A program made the position numbers and the translations under genes. The notes beneath the pieces were generated by a model that saw only the letters and a list, made by a program, of their open reading frames with translations, did not search any database and was not told the DNA's origin. From NCBI RefSeq assembly GCF_001570605.1, contig NZ_BBXG01000009.1:1-64000 (forward strand): a DNA stretch of 64,000 nt. The letters run 5' to 3'. Positions 43,627 to 52,728 of this stretch are shown here, piece by piece. Numbering within the stretch: position 1 is the stretch's first letter; every line of letters begins with the position of its first letter. Source of the DNA: Herbidospora cretacea (lineage in GTDB: Bacteria > Actinomycetota > Actinomycetes > Streptosporangiales > Streptosporangiaceae).

Positions 43627-46479
43627 ATGAACGGCCAGCCCCCCACGCTGAGACGCCCGCGCCTCATCACCGTCTGGGCACTCGTCCTCGCGGTCGTCGT
43701 CGCGGTCGCCGGACTCAACCTGTTACGGCCACAGACCGCCTTCGCCGCGCCCGCCGGCTTCGCCTACCGCTGCGGAGTCAATTTCTGCCTCGACGGCAAC
43801 AAGTATTTCTTCGCCGGCGCCAATACCTACGACGTCTTCACGTACGGCAGCGCCTGGGGTGACACCGAGACGCAGTACATGGACAAGAGCCAGATCGACG
43901 CGCATTTCGCGCGGCTGAAAGCCGACAAGGTCGACGTGCTGCGGCTCTGGTTGTTCAGCCACGAGAGCTGGCATGGATTTGAACCCGAGAAGGGTGTCTA
44001 CAACGAGCAGCAGTTCGCTCTGTTCGACTACATCATCCAGTCGGCGAAGAACCACGGGGTCAAACTGCTGCCCGTCTTCGAGAACTATTGGGAGGCGTAC
44101 GGCGGCATCGATACCCGGCTGCGGTGGGAGGGGCTGTCCGGCGGTCACCCGCAGCGCGCGGCCTTCTTCGACAAGACCAAGTGCCCCGGCTGCTTCACGT
44201 CGTACAAGAACTATGTCAGCTACGTCCTCAACCGCACGAACCACTACAGCGGAGTGAAGTACAAGGACGAGTCGACGATCTTCGCGTGGGAGCTGATGAA
44301 CGAGCCTCGCTACCAGGACGTCAGCGCGGCCGAGAACACCAGCGGGACCACGCTGCGCAAGTGGGTCGACGAGATGGGGGCCTTCATCAAGGGCATCGAC
44401 CCCAACCACATGCTCGGCACCGGCCTCGAAGGCCACGAGACGAGATACGGCTTCGGCGGTGATGAGGGCAACCCCTTCATCTACATCCACCAGTCGCCCT
44501 ACATCGACTTCACCTCGGCCCATCCCTACCCGACCGAGTCATGGGCCGACCTGGACATCAACGAGACCAAGGCACTGATCCGGACCTGGATCTCCGAGTC
44601 GCACAACATCGTCGGAAAGCCCTTCTACATGGGCGAGTTCAGTACGCACAACGTCGATCGCACCACATGGTGGAACGCGATCTTCCAGGAGTTCGAAGCG
44701 GCCGGCGGTGACGGTACCGGCTTCTGGTGGTACCAGAACCGCAACGTCGACGGGAAGTTCGGCGTCTCCGAAGGCGCGCCCGAGCTGGCGGCTTTCCGCA
44801 GCCACTCCGCCCGTCAGGCCGCCAAGAACGGGCCGGCCCCGAGTGGTTCCCCTTCGCCGTCCCCCTCGCCATCGGCGAGCCCCAGCCCGTCCCCGTCCCC
44901 GTCCCCGTCCGCGTCGCCTTCGCCGACCCCGTCACCCACACCCACCTCGTCGAGCGGGTTCGTGAAGGCGTCGAACGGTTCCTTCGTCCTGGACGGCCAG
45001 CCCTACAAGTTCGGCGGCACGAACAACTACTACCTGCACTACAAATCGCCCGCCATGGTCGATGACGTCTTCGCCGACGCCCGGGACGCGAACCTCAAGG
45101 TCGTCCGGGCATGGGCCATGATCGACCGCGGCTCACTGGATGGATCGGTGCCCAATGTCGACGGCGTGGGGCACAAGGACGGCTACTACATGCAGTACTG
45201 GGATCCGTCCAGCGGAAAGCCGGTCGTGAACGACTCGGCGACGGGCCTGCGACAGCTCGACTACATGATCGCCTCGGCGAAGCGGCACGGCGTCAAGCTG
45301 ATCCTCACGCTGACGAACAACTGGAAAGAGTTCGGCGGCATGGACCAGTACGTGCGCTGGCGGGGCGGGCAGAACCACGACCAGTTCTACACCGACTCAA
45401 CCATCAGAGGCTGGTACAAGAACTGGGCGTCGACCCTGATCAACCGCACGAACAGCGTGACGGGAACCAAGTACAAGGACGATCCGACCATCTTCGCCTG
45501 GGAGCTCGCCAACGAGCCCCGTTGCTCCAACGGCAACCTGGGATCCTCCGGCTCCTGCACCACCCAGACAATCGTCAACTGGGCGAGCGAGATGTCGTCG
45601 TACATCAAGGGCCTGGACCCCAACCACATGGTCGCGGTCGGCGACGAGGGTTTCCTCAAGCGGAACAACCAGAGCGACTGGGCCTACAACGCCGGTGAGG
45701 GTGTCGACCACGAGGCGCTGACCTCGTTGTCCTCAGTCGACTTCGGCACCTACCACCTCTATCCCAACCACTGGGGGAAGAGCGCCGACTGGGGCACGCA
45801 GTGGATCAAGGACCACAACACCGCCGCCGTCGGCTACAACAAGCCCGTCATCCTTGAGGAGTTCGGCTACCTGGACCAGGGCCAGCGCGATGGGGTCTAC
45901 CAGTCGTGGACCGACGCGGTACGCACCGGAGGCGGCGACGGCTGGAACTTCTGGATCCTGACCGGCGTCCAGGACGACGGCTCCCTCTACCCGGACTACG
46001 ACGGCTTCCGTGTCACCTACCCCTCGAACACGTCCACAGTGCTGAAGAGCGCCGCCACAGCGCTCGGCGGAAGCCCCGACCCGAGCCCGTCTCCTTCGCC
46101 GTCCCCGAGCCCCTCTCCCAGCCCGTCGCCGTCGCCGAGCCCGTCTCCCTCTCCCGGGGGGGCCTGCACGGTCACGTACACGATCTCGGACTGGGGAAAC
46201 AGCTTCAACGCCGAGGTCACCATCAAGAACAACAGCGCGGCTGCGATCAACGGCTGGACGCTGAAGTGGTCGTTCCCCGGTAACCAGACGATCAACAGCG
46301 TGTGGAATGCCAAGGTCACCCAGAGCGGTAAGGCGGTAACGGCCGTCAACGAGCCGTGGACGGCGGTCATCCAGGCCGGCGGAACCGTCAGCTTCGGTAT
46401 GAGCGCCAACTCCGTCGCGGGCACCAACGGTGTCCCGGCGAGCTTCACGCTGAACAACGCCACCTGCGCGAAGGGCTAG
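43627..46479 (+). CDS. Secreted two-catalytic-domain GH5 mannanase with CBM2
   Basis: The 950-aa protein has a signal peptide (1-40, ending QTAFA), a first GH5 domain (about 45-395), a Pro/Ser linker (about 404-443), a second GH5 domain (about 444-810), another linker and a CBM2 (about 845-950). The first domain has Glu226 in ELMNEPRY and Glu337 in YMGEFS. The second, close to the preceding gene, has Glu630 in ELANEPRC and Glu745 in ILEEFG. All four catalytic glutamates are present, so both domains should be active. The CBM2 targets cellulose-rich walls. No complete LacI-type palindrome is seen upstream, and a separate promoter follows the terminator at 43410. Confidence 0.9.
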   Translation: MNGQPPTLRRPRLITVWALVLAVVVAVAGLNLLRPQTAFAAPAGFAYRCGVNFCLDGNKYFFAGANTYDVFTYGSAWGDTETQYMDKSQIDAHFARLKADKVDVLRLWLFSHESWHGFEPEKGVYNEQQFALFDYIIQSAKNHGVKLLPVFENYWEAYGGIDTRLRWEGLSGGHPQRAAFFDKTKCPGCFTSYKNYVSYVLNRTNHYSGVKYKDESTIFAWELMNEPRYQDVSAAENTSGTTLRKWVDEMGAFIKGIDPNHMLGTGLEGHETRYGFGGDEGNPFIYIHQSPYIDFTSAHPYPTESWADLDINETKALIRTWISESHNIVGKPFYMGEFSTHNVDRTTWWNAIFQEFEAAGGDGTGFWWYQNRNVDGKFGVSEGAPELAAFRSHSARQAAKNGPAPSGSPSPSPSPSASPSPSPSPSPSASPSPTPSPTPTSSSGFVKASNGSFVLDGQPYKFGGTNNYYLHYKSPAMVDDVFADARDANLKVVRAWAMIDRGSLDGSVPNVDGVGHKDGYYMQYWDPSSGKPVVNDSATGLRQLDYMIASAKRHGVKLILTLTNNWKEFGGMDQYVRWRGGQNHDQFYTDSTIRGWYKNWASTLINRTNSVTGTKYKDDPTIFAWELANEPRCSNGNLGSSGSCTTQTIVNWASEMSSYIKGLDPNHMVAVGDEGFLKRNNQSDWAYNAGEGVDHEALTSLSSVDFGTYHLYPNHWGKSADWGTQWIKDHNTAAVGYNKPVILEEFGYLDQGQRDGVYQSWTDAVRTGGGDGWNFWILTGVQDDGSLYPDYDGFRVTYPSNTSTVLKSAATALGGSPDPSPSPSPSPSPSPSPSPSPSPSPSPGGACTVTYTISDWGNSFNAEVTIKNNSAAAINGWTLKWSFPGNQTINSVWNAKVTQSGKAVTAVNEPWTAVIQAGGTVSFGMSANSVAGTNGVPASFTLNNATCAKG

Positions 46480-46484
46480 CCCGC

Positions 46485-46516
46485 GAGCTGAGGGCCGGAG
46501 CTCCGGCCCTCAGCTC
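46485..46516 (+). terminator. Perfect 32-bp palindromic terminator hairpin
   Basis: GAGCTGAGGGCCGGAG is followed directly by its complement CTCCGGCCCTCAGCTC, five bases after the stop of the mannanase gene. It closes the mannan locus. Confidence 0.75.
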
Positions 46517-46649
46517 ACCAGGCGACTTCACGCGATCCACGTTCTTCCGGGCATCTCGGCGCACGGGGTCGTCGGCGCGCGGTTAGGCACCACACCACCG
46601 GTAGTCAGACGGCTGATGCCGGAAAACCGCCAGCCCTCTCCATGGTCTT

Positions 46650-46975
46650 CGACTCCACCCAAGGCGACACCTCGTCGTGGAGGCTGGCTTTCCGCACGGC
46701 TACCACCTTGACACCCACTCTCACACTGAGGGCCAGCTCGTCTATGCGGCCGCAGGAGCCTTGGCCACTACGACTGAACGCGGAACCTGGGTCGCCCCGG
46801 CCAACCGCGCGACGTGGACGCCGCCCGGATTCGGGCATTCCCACCGCTTCTATGGCGAGACCGACGTCCGTCTGCTCACCATCCTGGCCGAACTATGCAG
46901 CGCGCTCGTGCCCCGTCCCGGGCTGTTCGCGGTGAGCCCTCTGCTGCGAGAAGCCCTCCTGGCGAAGAGCGGGTC
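46650..46975 (+). pseudogene. AraC-family regulator N-terminal relic
   Basis: The frame reads GYHLDTHSHTEGQLVYAAAG, ERGTWVAPANRATWTPPG and FGHSHRFYGETDVRLLTI, the cupin sensor of AraC-type regulators, then LVPRPGLFAVSPLLREALL. It breaks off before the DNA-binding domain and joins another gene fragment. There is no start codon with a ribosome site. Confidence 0.65.
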
Positions 46976-47358
46976 CTTCCCCTGCGCAGCGTGGTGTACA
47001 GCCCCATGAGCCGCGGCAAGCTCTACCTGCTCGGCGACGCGGCACACATCGTCCCTCCGATGAGCGCGAAGGGAATCAACCTCGCGCTCAATGACGCCGA
47101 GGTGTTCGCCCGCGCCGCGATCCAGCAGATCCAACAGGGCGATTCGCGTCTACTCGACAGTTACTCCGACACCTGCCTCAGCCGCATCTGGAACTACCAG
47201 GCGTTCGCGGCATGGATCACCGAAATCATGCACAACGTCGGCGACACCTCCTACGCAGGAGAGTTCCGCTAGCAGTTCGCCCGCGCGGAACTACAACGCC
47301 AGTTCACCTCTCCCACAGCAACCAGCTCTTCGGCGAATTCACCTCCGGGGTGAACTGA
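46975..47358 (+). pseudogene. pobA: 4-hydroxybenzoate 3-monooxygenase C-terminal relic
   Basis: Starting inside the gene, the frame reads LPLRSVVYSPMSRGKLYLLG, DAAHIVPPMSAKGINLAL, SDTCLSRIWNYQAFAAWITE and AGEFR, matching the FAD-binding GDAAH segment and C-terminus of PobA hydroxylases. It hits a stop at 47270 but similarity runs on (FARAELQRQF). In many genomes pobA lies beside an AraC-type pobR. A single deletion between the two genes explains this fusion. Confidence 0.7.
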
Positions 47359-47419
47359 CGACGCGACGAACTTCTGCGCCGGCGTTGCTCCGCGGGGTGC
47401 CGGGCACAGGAATGCGCGT

Positions 47420-47556
47420 TCTCCGCCGATGTGCGGCTGGCCAGCCGCACCGGCTTCGCGCTGCTCCGCCACCGCATCCTCTTGGCCTAACGCTCCGCCA
47501 CCACCGAAAGAGAGACAGAGCCGAATCTGCGACAGAGCCGTTCAGTGGACAGACCC
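47420..47556 (+). mobile_element. ISL3 remnant: transposase 3' end with both terminal repeats
   Basis: The sequence FALLRHRILLA, stop, then the left terminal repeat in reverse (CACCACCGAAAGAGAGACAG) matches the complete element at 23972 on the opposite strand. It is directly followed by ATCTGCGACAGAGCCGTTCA and GTGGACAGACCC, which also follow the other end of that element. The body of the element has been deleted. Confidence 0.65.
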
Positions 47557-47693
47557 GCCGATGAACGCACAGGCGGGACACATGGCGAAGGCTGAAGCGG
47601 TCCAGGTCGATGGAGACTTCGATGTTGCCCGGACCCGCCTCACCTACCCCTAGCCACCTTTGATGAGGGCTACTGGGAGCAGGGCAGGGTCGC

Positions 47694-48262
47694 TCAGACA
47701 ATGGCGAGCTTCTCCAAACGCGCCACGCAGTCGTTGATCATGGCTGGGGGCATGCGCTTGGCGGCGGCTTCGGCCGCTGACTCAGGGGCGGCGCCGTACT
47801 GCCACCAGACCTGGCCGGTGGTTCGGTCGGTGACGAGGAAGCGGTCCTTGACGGCCGGTCCTCGCACGATGAGGGAGACGGTGTCGGGCCGGGAGACGGC
47901 GGCGTGGACCATGCTGTGGTGCGGGGTGTAGCCGGGGCCGGGCTGTTCGGTGCGGACCATGAGGGGCTGGAGGGCGGCGACGTCGATGGTGTTGTCGAAG
48001 TCGTCTTCGGTGCCGTACAGGCTGGGTATGTGGCGGCCGGACAGCAGGCGGGCGGAGTAGGTCCAGCGGTGGTTGTGGGGTCGGTCGTAATGGTCGGGGC
48101 CGAACAGATGCAGCCGGACGCGGAAGCCGGACGGGTCGTCGTGCAGGACCAGCTTGTCCAGGATGTCGTAGTGCTTGCACAGGCTCGGGAGGCGCTCGTC
48201 CCCGTACACCGGTTCGACGACCTGCCGCAAGGCGGTCGTGGTCCTGGGCTGGCGGAGAGCAG
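47694..48262 (-). pseudogene. Truncated second copy of the cupin gene
   Basis: The 178-aa frame from 48230 is nearly the same as the full cupin protein at 52065-52718 (shared HYDILDKLVLHDDPSGFRV, LFGPDHYDRPHNHRWTYSAR and others). It lacks the first 40 or so residues. Just upstream, LSA and RTTTALRQ of the missing part are still readable in another frame. It may still yield a shortened protein, but the indel and truncation suggest a dead duplicate left from a second copy of the downstream operon. Confidence 0.65.
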
Positions 48263-48277
48263 GCCCCAGTGAGCGCC

Positions 48278-49459
48278 CTACGGAACGATGCGAAGCACCG
48301 GACGCTGGTCGGCTATCCCGAGAAGTTCACGGACCCGGGAGGCAGGCCAGGCGAGCTGGCCTGCCAGATCGTGCATGGTGAGCCCTGTCTGCTCGGTAGC
48401 GAGTTCGAAGGCTTGCCGGAGGAGAACTGGAAGTTCCCCTGGATAGCCGGTAATCGACTCGGACGTGAAGCCGGGTTGGCTCCGGAGCTCATGAAGTCGC
48501 TGATAGCCGCGGCTGGCGGCTGAGTCGGACAGCAGGCCGACCTCGCGGCAGCGATAGAGGAGCGAGTCGACCGACACTCCCCATTTGTGGCGGAGCTCCG
48601 CCAGACGGCGCAGATCCAGTCGGCCTGGTAGCTCGGAGAGGATGCTGTCCCGGGGGGTGAGGAATTCTGCGGCGAAGCTGTCCGCTTCGCGTTCTTGCCG
48701 GGAGTCGCCTGCGGGAGCGTCGCCGTGCAAGATCAGATGGCCGAGTTCGTGAGCTGCGGTGTAGCGGTAGCGGTGAATGTCGTCGTATCGGTTGGCGGTG
48801 AGCACGATGATCGGCCGGGGTAGTTGAAGCGTGGAGAACGCGTCCACGGTCGCCACGTCTTTGTCCGCAGGAGGAAGCACCACGATGATCCCGTGTGCCT
48901 CAAGGTGTCGGACGAGGTGGGAAATCGGGCCGGTTCCAAGCCCCCACCGCTGTCGCAGAGCTTGAGCGGCACGTACTGGGTCACGGGACAGCTCTGTACC
49001 AGGGTGGACTTCTCCGCCTGAGAATCCGGGTAGGTCGACAGGAGGGAACGTGACTTGTTTCTCCAGGGCCAAGGCCAGCTCCCAGACCTGTTCGACCAAG
49101 GCCATGGCTTTGGCCCGCTGGTACACCCTGGCTGATCGCAGGCTTCGGAAGTAGGTCATAGAGCCGTCCAACTTGCCGTGCGGCCGGCCCGCCAGGAAGA
49201 ACTGCATCGGAACACCGAGCACGTCGGCCAGTCGTGGGACCAGATCCCATCGTGGGCGGTTCGTCCCTGTTTCGTATTGGCCGATGGCGGCTGGGGAGAC
49301 ATCGATGCTGTCCGCGAGCTCCTTCTTCGTCATCCCGGCAAGGTGTCGCGCCTGCGTCAACCTGGCTGGGTCGAACGCATCGAGGATCGCCTGAGGACTC
49401 GACGACTCATCGAGACCGGACTGTCCCGAAATGCGTCGGCCCTGCTTGCTACTGCTCAT
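48278..49459 (-). CDS. XRE-family HTH protein with ImmA/IrrE-type metallopeptidase domain
   Basis: ATG 49459 overlaps the stop of the upstream gene by 11 nt; the longer frame to 49630 is its shadow. The 393-aa protein has an XRE helix-turn-helix at about 30-90 (LTQARHLAGMTKKELADSI, AAIGQYETGTNRPRW) and a zinc peptidase domain. HELGH at 237-241 and EADSFAAEFL (Glu257 region) give the metal ligands. Members of this fused family cleave repressors or antitoxin-like partners under stress. Its co-translated partner upstream is the likely target or effector. This looks like a regulatory or defence pair. Confidence 0.8.
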   Translation of the reverse strand: MSSSKQGRRISGQSGLDESSSPQAILDAFDPARLTQARHLAGMTKKELADSIDVSPAAIGQYETGTNRPRWDLVPRLADVLGVPMQFFLAGRPHGKLDGSMTYFRSLRSARVYQRAKAMALVEQVWELALALEKQVTFPPVDLPGFSGGEVHPGTELSRDPVRAAQALRQRWGLGTGPISHLVRHLEAHGIIVVLPPADKDVATVDAFSTLQLPRPIIVLTANRYDDIHRYRYTAAHELGHLILHGDAPAGDSRQEREADSFAAEFLTPRDSILSELPGRLDLRRLAELRHKWGVSVDSLLYRCREVGLLSDSAASRGYQRLHELRSQPGFTSESITGYPGELPVLLRQAFELATEQTGLTMHDLAGQLAWPASRVRELLGIADQRPVLRIVP

Positions 49460-50240
49460 GATCCTCAGCGGATGCGGTCTCCTCGTCCGCCTCACTGTTG
49501 ACGGGGAAGACCGCTTCGTTCTTCCGCTCGATCTCGGGCCGCGGGGTGATCGTAAGGTCGGGCAGCGTTCCGTGGTCGAAGCGCTCGGTGGATTCCAGCT
49601 CCGGAGTCGCAACACTGCGGAGACGGCCATCGGGCCGGGTCAGCTGGATCAGCTCTTTATCGATCCACTTGAGACGCCCGAAGGCGTCAACGACGACAGC
49701 CTCCCCCCAATACAGCTGGATGGGGCCAGCCTTGTCGTTGGCCGCGTGGGCGATCAGAATCAGCCGCGTCCCCTCCGGCAGGTGAGTCAGAACGGGCTCG
49801 GGGCCGGTGTCCTCGGGTGTGTCCCAGATGGGGTCCTGTACGTAGGAAGGCTTCGGGCCGAACTGGTTGAACAGGCTTTCCACAAGTCCAGAGAGCCGGC
49901 TCTCACCAATACGCGCGTCCTCGATAGGGGTCGTGTTGTCCTTGGCGTACCGGAAAGGGAAGAGCAGGTTCTCGCCGACCAGGACGAGTTCGTACGGGGC
50001 GGCTTTAGGCTTGACGATCTGGACTTCCGGAAGGTCACGGAAGTTCTCGACGAGCCTTTCGTAGCGAAGGGTCATCAGCGTCGAGCCGAAGGTGAATCGC
50101 TTCTTGCTGCCCGACACCTCCTGGGCGTCCTGGGCGTTCGCCACGGCTTGGAGAAACGACTTGGACACCAGGTCTCGTATCGCCCCGGCCTGCTCGCCGA
50201 AACGTCTGGTCGCCCAGTTGGAGCTCTCGTCGCCGCTCAC
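49449..50240 (-). CDS. Unknown protein paired with the XRE-ImmA/IrrE gene
   Basis: The 263-aa protein has no signal peptide or membrane segment. It begins MSGDESSNWATRRFGEQAGA and contains FTFGSTLMTLRYERLVENF, VLVGENLLFPFRYAKD, RLILIAHAANDKAGPIQLYW and an acidic C-terminus. I recognise no family. The overlap with the peptidase gene and the shared transcript make it the obvious partner. A role as toxin, sensor or protease substrate is possible. Confidence 0.6.
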   Translation of the reverse strand: MSGDESSNWATRRFGEQAGAIRDLVSKSFLQAVANAQDAQEVSGSKKRFTFGSTLMTLRYERLVENFRDLPEVQIVKPKAAPYELVLVGENLLFPFRYAKDNTTPIEDARIGESRLSGLVESLFNQFGPKPSYVQDPIWDTPEDTGPEPVLTHLPEGTRLILIAHAANDKAGPIQLYWGEAVVVDAFGRLKWIDKELIQLTRPDGRLRSVATPELESTERFDHGTLPDLTITPRPEIERKNEAVFPVNSEADEETASAEDHEQ

Positions 50241-50601
50241 GCAGACCTCTCCTTCGCTTGGGTTCGGTGCTCGGGAACTAGCCAGGGACTTTAGTTTTCA
50301 ACATCATACTCCCGTAATCGCTTCAGTCGGCAACTCGTCCATGGGCGTCCAGTAGTTGATCGGGACGCTTGCCGTCAAGCGTCTCGCCGACGCCGGAAGC
50401 GCATAAGGCGAGCCGGGTTGTAGTCGCTGCGGAGCCCGGTCCGTTTTAGAGACCCCAATGAGGGCTTCGGGTGGAGAACGTGGCGGCTCACGTGCTGCAG
50501 CACTTGGCGCATCTGCTGCACAACGATCCCGTGGTCGCCGTGGCGTTCGCGGTGACACCTGCTGTCGTCCAGCGGCTGCGCCGGATGCCGTCCCGAACTG
50601 G
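50241..50601. other. Gene-free stretch next to decayed genes
   Basis: No intact gene is recognised. It holds the promoter of the leftward partner/peptidase pair at its left end; the rest has open frames without recognisable content. Confidence 0.35.
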
Positions 50602-50860
50602 TCACGGCCTGGATGTCAGCAGCAAGGTAACGGCTGTAAGGGCGGCGAGCGGGACCCAGGGGGCGGTGAAGCCGCCGGTCAGGTCGGTCAGCAGGCCGAG
50701 GACGGTCGGTGCCAGGATGACGGCAACCTGGTTGATCGCCATCGCCAGGCCGAGGGCGAAGCTGGTGTGGCCCGGCGGCGCTGATTCGGCGGCGTAGGCG
50801 ATCCACGGGCCGTACCAGCCGATCCCAAGAAGCCGAGCCACGTGCCGTTCCCGATGCTGT
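50602..50860 (-). pseudogene. MFS transporter C-terminal relic
   Basis: The minus-strand frame reads GPWIAYAAESAPPGHTSFAL, GLAMAINQVAVILAPTVLG and PWVPLAALTAVTLLL, which is the last helices of a major facilitator protein. Nothing of the first ten helices is present. Confidence 0.6.
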
Positions 50861-50879
50861 AGCAGAGGTGAGCGGCTCC

Positions 50880-51130
50880 GAGCTGTGTCAGTAGCTGCCC
50901 GCGACAGCGTGACGGCGATGGGTGAAGCGGGTGAGCTCGGCGATCGCCAGCTGGAGCTGAACGCCGACGTCCAAGTTTCCGTCAGGGACGGGATGCAAGC
51001 TGATCTGGCCGCCGCTGGCGTGGGCGAGTTGCTGAACGACCGGTCAGGCCCAGGCCGATGCCGTCGTGGCTGCCGGGAGCGTGCCAGAACCGGTCGAAGG
51101 CGAGGCATGGTCGGCCACGCGCATGCCCGA
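50880..51130 (-). pseudogene. Histidine kinase ATPase-domain relic
   Basis: On the minus strand, FDRFWHAPGSHDGIGLGLT (F and G2 boxes) continues after a one-base shift as VQQLAHASGGQISLHPV and ends ELTRFTHRRHAVAGSY. This is the end of a sensor kinase whose front is missing. Confidence 0.55.
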
Positions 51131-51668
51131 GCCGGGCCTTCTGGGCATTGGGCTGAGGGCAGATCATTCGCTGTCAGCCCTCATCGTGGAGGAACTGTCT
51201 GACGGCGGATTTAGGACGCAGGTTGAGGCCGCGATGGATATCGCAGACGGGCCTCCTTGTCACGACAATGATGTGATTTGCATCACACTGCGAGTATTGC
51301 GATCGGTGAAGAAGGCAACGGTTTATGGCGTGGATTGAACGTTTGCGGATATTTGTGGTTGTTCCTGGCGATGTGTATCAATCTAGACCCGATTTTCCTG
51401 CCGGGTGCCTGCGAAGTTCTCGCGAAGTTGCGCTCAGTTGCGGTCAGTACCGCAACTACCTGCCCCAAATAGCCTTCAGGTGTGGGCTACCTTCCGAAGG
51501 CGGTGTTTCGTCTTCGAAGTTGTGTGCGTCGAAGTGAGTAATGGAAACGCGTAGGCTGTCCGTATCCACTCCGGTGTCATCGCTAGTCGGTCTTCATGCA
51601 TGGGGCCGACCGGTTTGGCCCTTCGGTCTGTCCCTCGGTTAAAGGGCCAAGAAGGAGGAAACTCAGCG
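51131..51668 (+). promoter_or_regulatory. Untranslated region ahead of a 38-aa ORF, with hairpin
   Basis: The 540 bp have no supported gene. A perfect hairpin GTTGCGGT-CAGT-ACCGCAAC lies at 51437-51456, and AAGGAGG for the next ORF is at about 51651-51657. Confidence 0.4.
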
Positions 51669-51785
51669 ATGGTGGCTGGTAGGCGCCGTAAGCGGCAGCT
51701 TTCTGGCGGAGAGGGGGCTCTGCTTGTGGTTCGGGCAGTCCTCATCTTCCTGGACTGGGTTTTTAACGGAGGGGGACTCAGGTAG
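51669..51785 (+). CDS. 38-aa small peptide with strong ribosome site
   Basis: ATG 51669 is preceded by AAGGAGG at ideal spacing. The peptide starts MVAGRRRKRQLSGGEGALLV and ends VFNGGGLR: a basic N-terminus, a short hydrophobic stretch (ALLVVRAVLIFLDWVF) and a Gly-rich end. A hairpin spans its stop and a clear terminator follows. It converges on the ten-gene operon at 52065-60510. It could be a small membrane peptide, a toxin, or a peptide substrate for the radical SAM operon; nothing in the sequence decides. Confidence 0.55.
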   Translation: MVAGRRRKRQLSGGEGALLVVRAVLIFLDWVFNGGGLR

Positions 51786-51821
51786 GGGGCTAGCCTCCTG
51801 AGTCCGTTCTACTCTCCGCGG

Positions 51822-51858
51822 GCCCCGAATGATCCTCGGATCGTTCGGGGCTTTCTCT
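51822..51858 (+). terminator. Terminator of the small-peptide transcript
   Basis: GCCCCGAATGATCC pairs with GGATCGTTCGGGGC (one G-T pair) around TC and is followed by TTTCTCTT. A second hairpin, GGACTCAGG with CCTGAGTCC, lies at 51774-51805. Confidence 0.75.
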
Positions 51859-52064
51859 TGCCCGTCAGCTTATTGCTGATCAGTGATTTTGTTGCCTGTA
51901 TGCGTGCGCGCCTCACCGTTATGCATGCATGCATAAGCGCAGTCTACGCCAGGCTTGACACCCAAATACACCGCTCAATCTCGGCTATACGTCTATGGGT
52001 TCCAAAGTCCACAGCACGCGCTGTAGGCCCTGCCGGGGCGAGGCGGGTCTGCTGGTCGTGGCGA

Positions 52065-52718
52065 TCAGATGAGCGCGAGCTTTTCCAGCCGGGCTATGCA
52101 GTCGTTGATCGTGACGGGGGTCATGCGCTTCACGGCTGCTTCGGCCGCAGATTCGGTGGCGGCGCCGTACTGCCACCAGACCTTGCCGGTCGCGCGGTCG
52201 GTGACGAGGAAGCGGTCCTTGACGGCCGGACCTCGCACGATGAGAGAGATGGTAGCGGGCCGGGCGACGGCGGCGTGGACCATGCTGTGGTGCAGGGTGT
52301 AGCCGGGGCCGGGCTGTTCGGTGCGGACCATCAGGGGCTGGAGGGCGGTGACGTCGGTGGTGTCGTCGAATCCGTCTTCGGTGCCGTACAGGGTGTGGGT
52401 GTAGCTGCCGGACAGCAGGCGGGCGGAGTAGGTCCAGCGGTGGTTGTGGGGCCGGTCGTAGTGGTCGGGACCGAAGAGGTGCAGTCTGACTCGGAAGCCG
52501 GACGGGTCGTCGTGCAGGACGAGCTTGTCCAGGATGTCGTAGTGCTCGCACAGGCTCTGGAGGTGCTCGTCGCCAGACACCGCCTCGACGGCCTGCCGCA
52601 GCGCGGTCGTGTCCTGGGCCAGGGCCGAGAGCAGTTCCCCGGTGGCCGCCTCGACCTGGGCGGCGTCGTTCCAGTCCAGTTCGCGCAGGGCCCGGGTGTA
52701 GGAGTCGATCAACGTCAT
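52065..52718 (-). CDS. Cupin-fold protein, last gene of the radical SAM operon
   Basis: ATG 52718 follows TAGGAG, 10 bp after the PfkB stop. The 217-aa protein has a helical N-terminus and then a cupin-like core: FRVRLHLFGPDHYDRPHNHR has an HNH that could hold a metal, with HSMVHAAV in the second strand pair. Cupins serve as dioxygenases, isomerases or binding proteins. The presence of a truncated duplicate 4 kb away shows this gene, perhaps with its operon, has been copied. Its reaction is unknown. Confidence 0.65.
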   Translation of the reverse strand: MTLIDSYTRALRELDWNDAAQVEAATGELLSALAQDTTALRQAVEAVSGDEHLQSLCEHYDILDKLVLHDDPSGFRVRLHLFGPDHYDRPHNHRWTYSARLLSGSYTHTLYGTEDGFDDTTDVTALQPLMVRTEQPGPGYTLHHSMVHAAVARPATISLIVRGPAVKDRFLVTDRATGKVWWQYGAATESAAEAAVKRMTPVTINDCIARLEKLALI

Positions 52719-52728
52719 GCTGGTTCTC

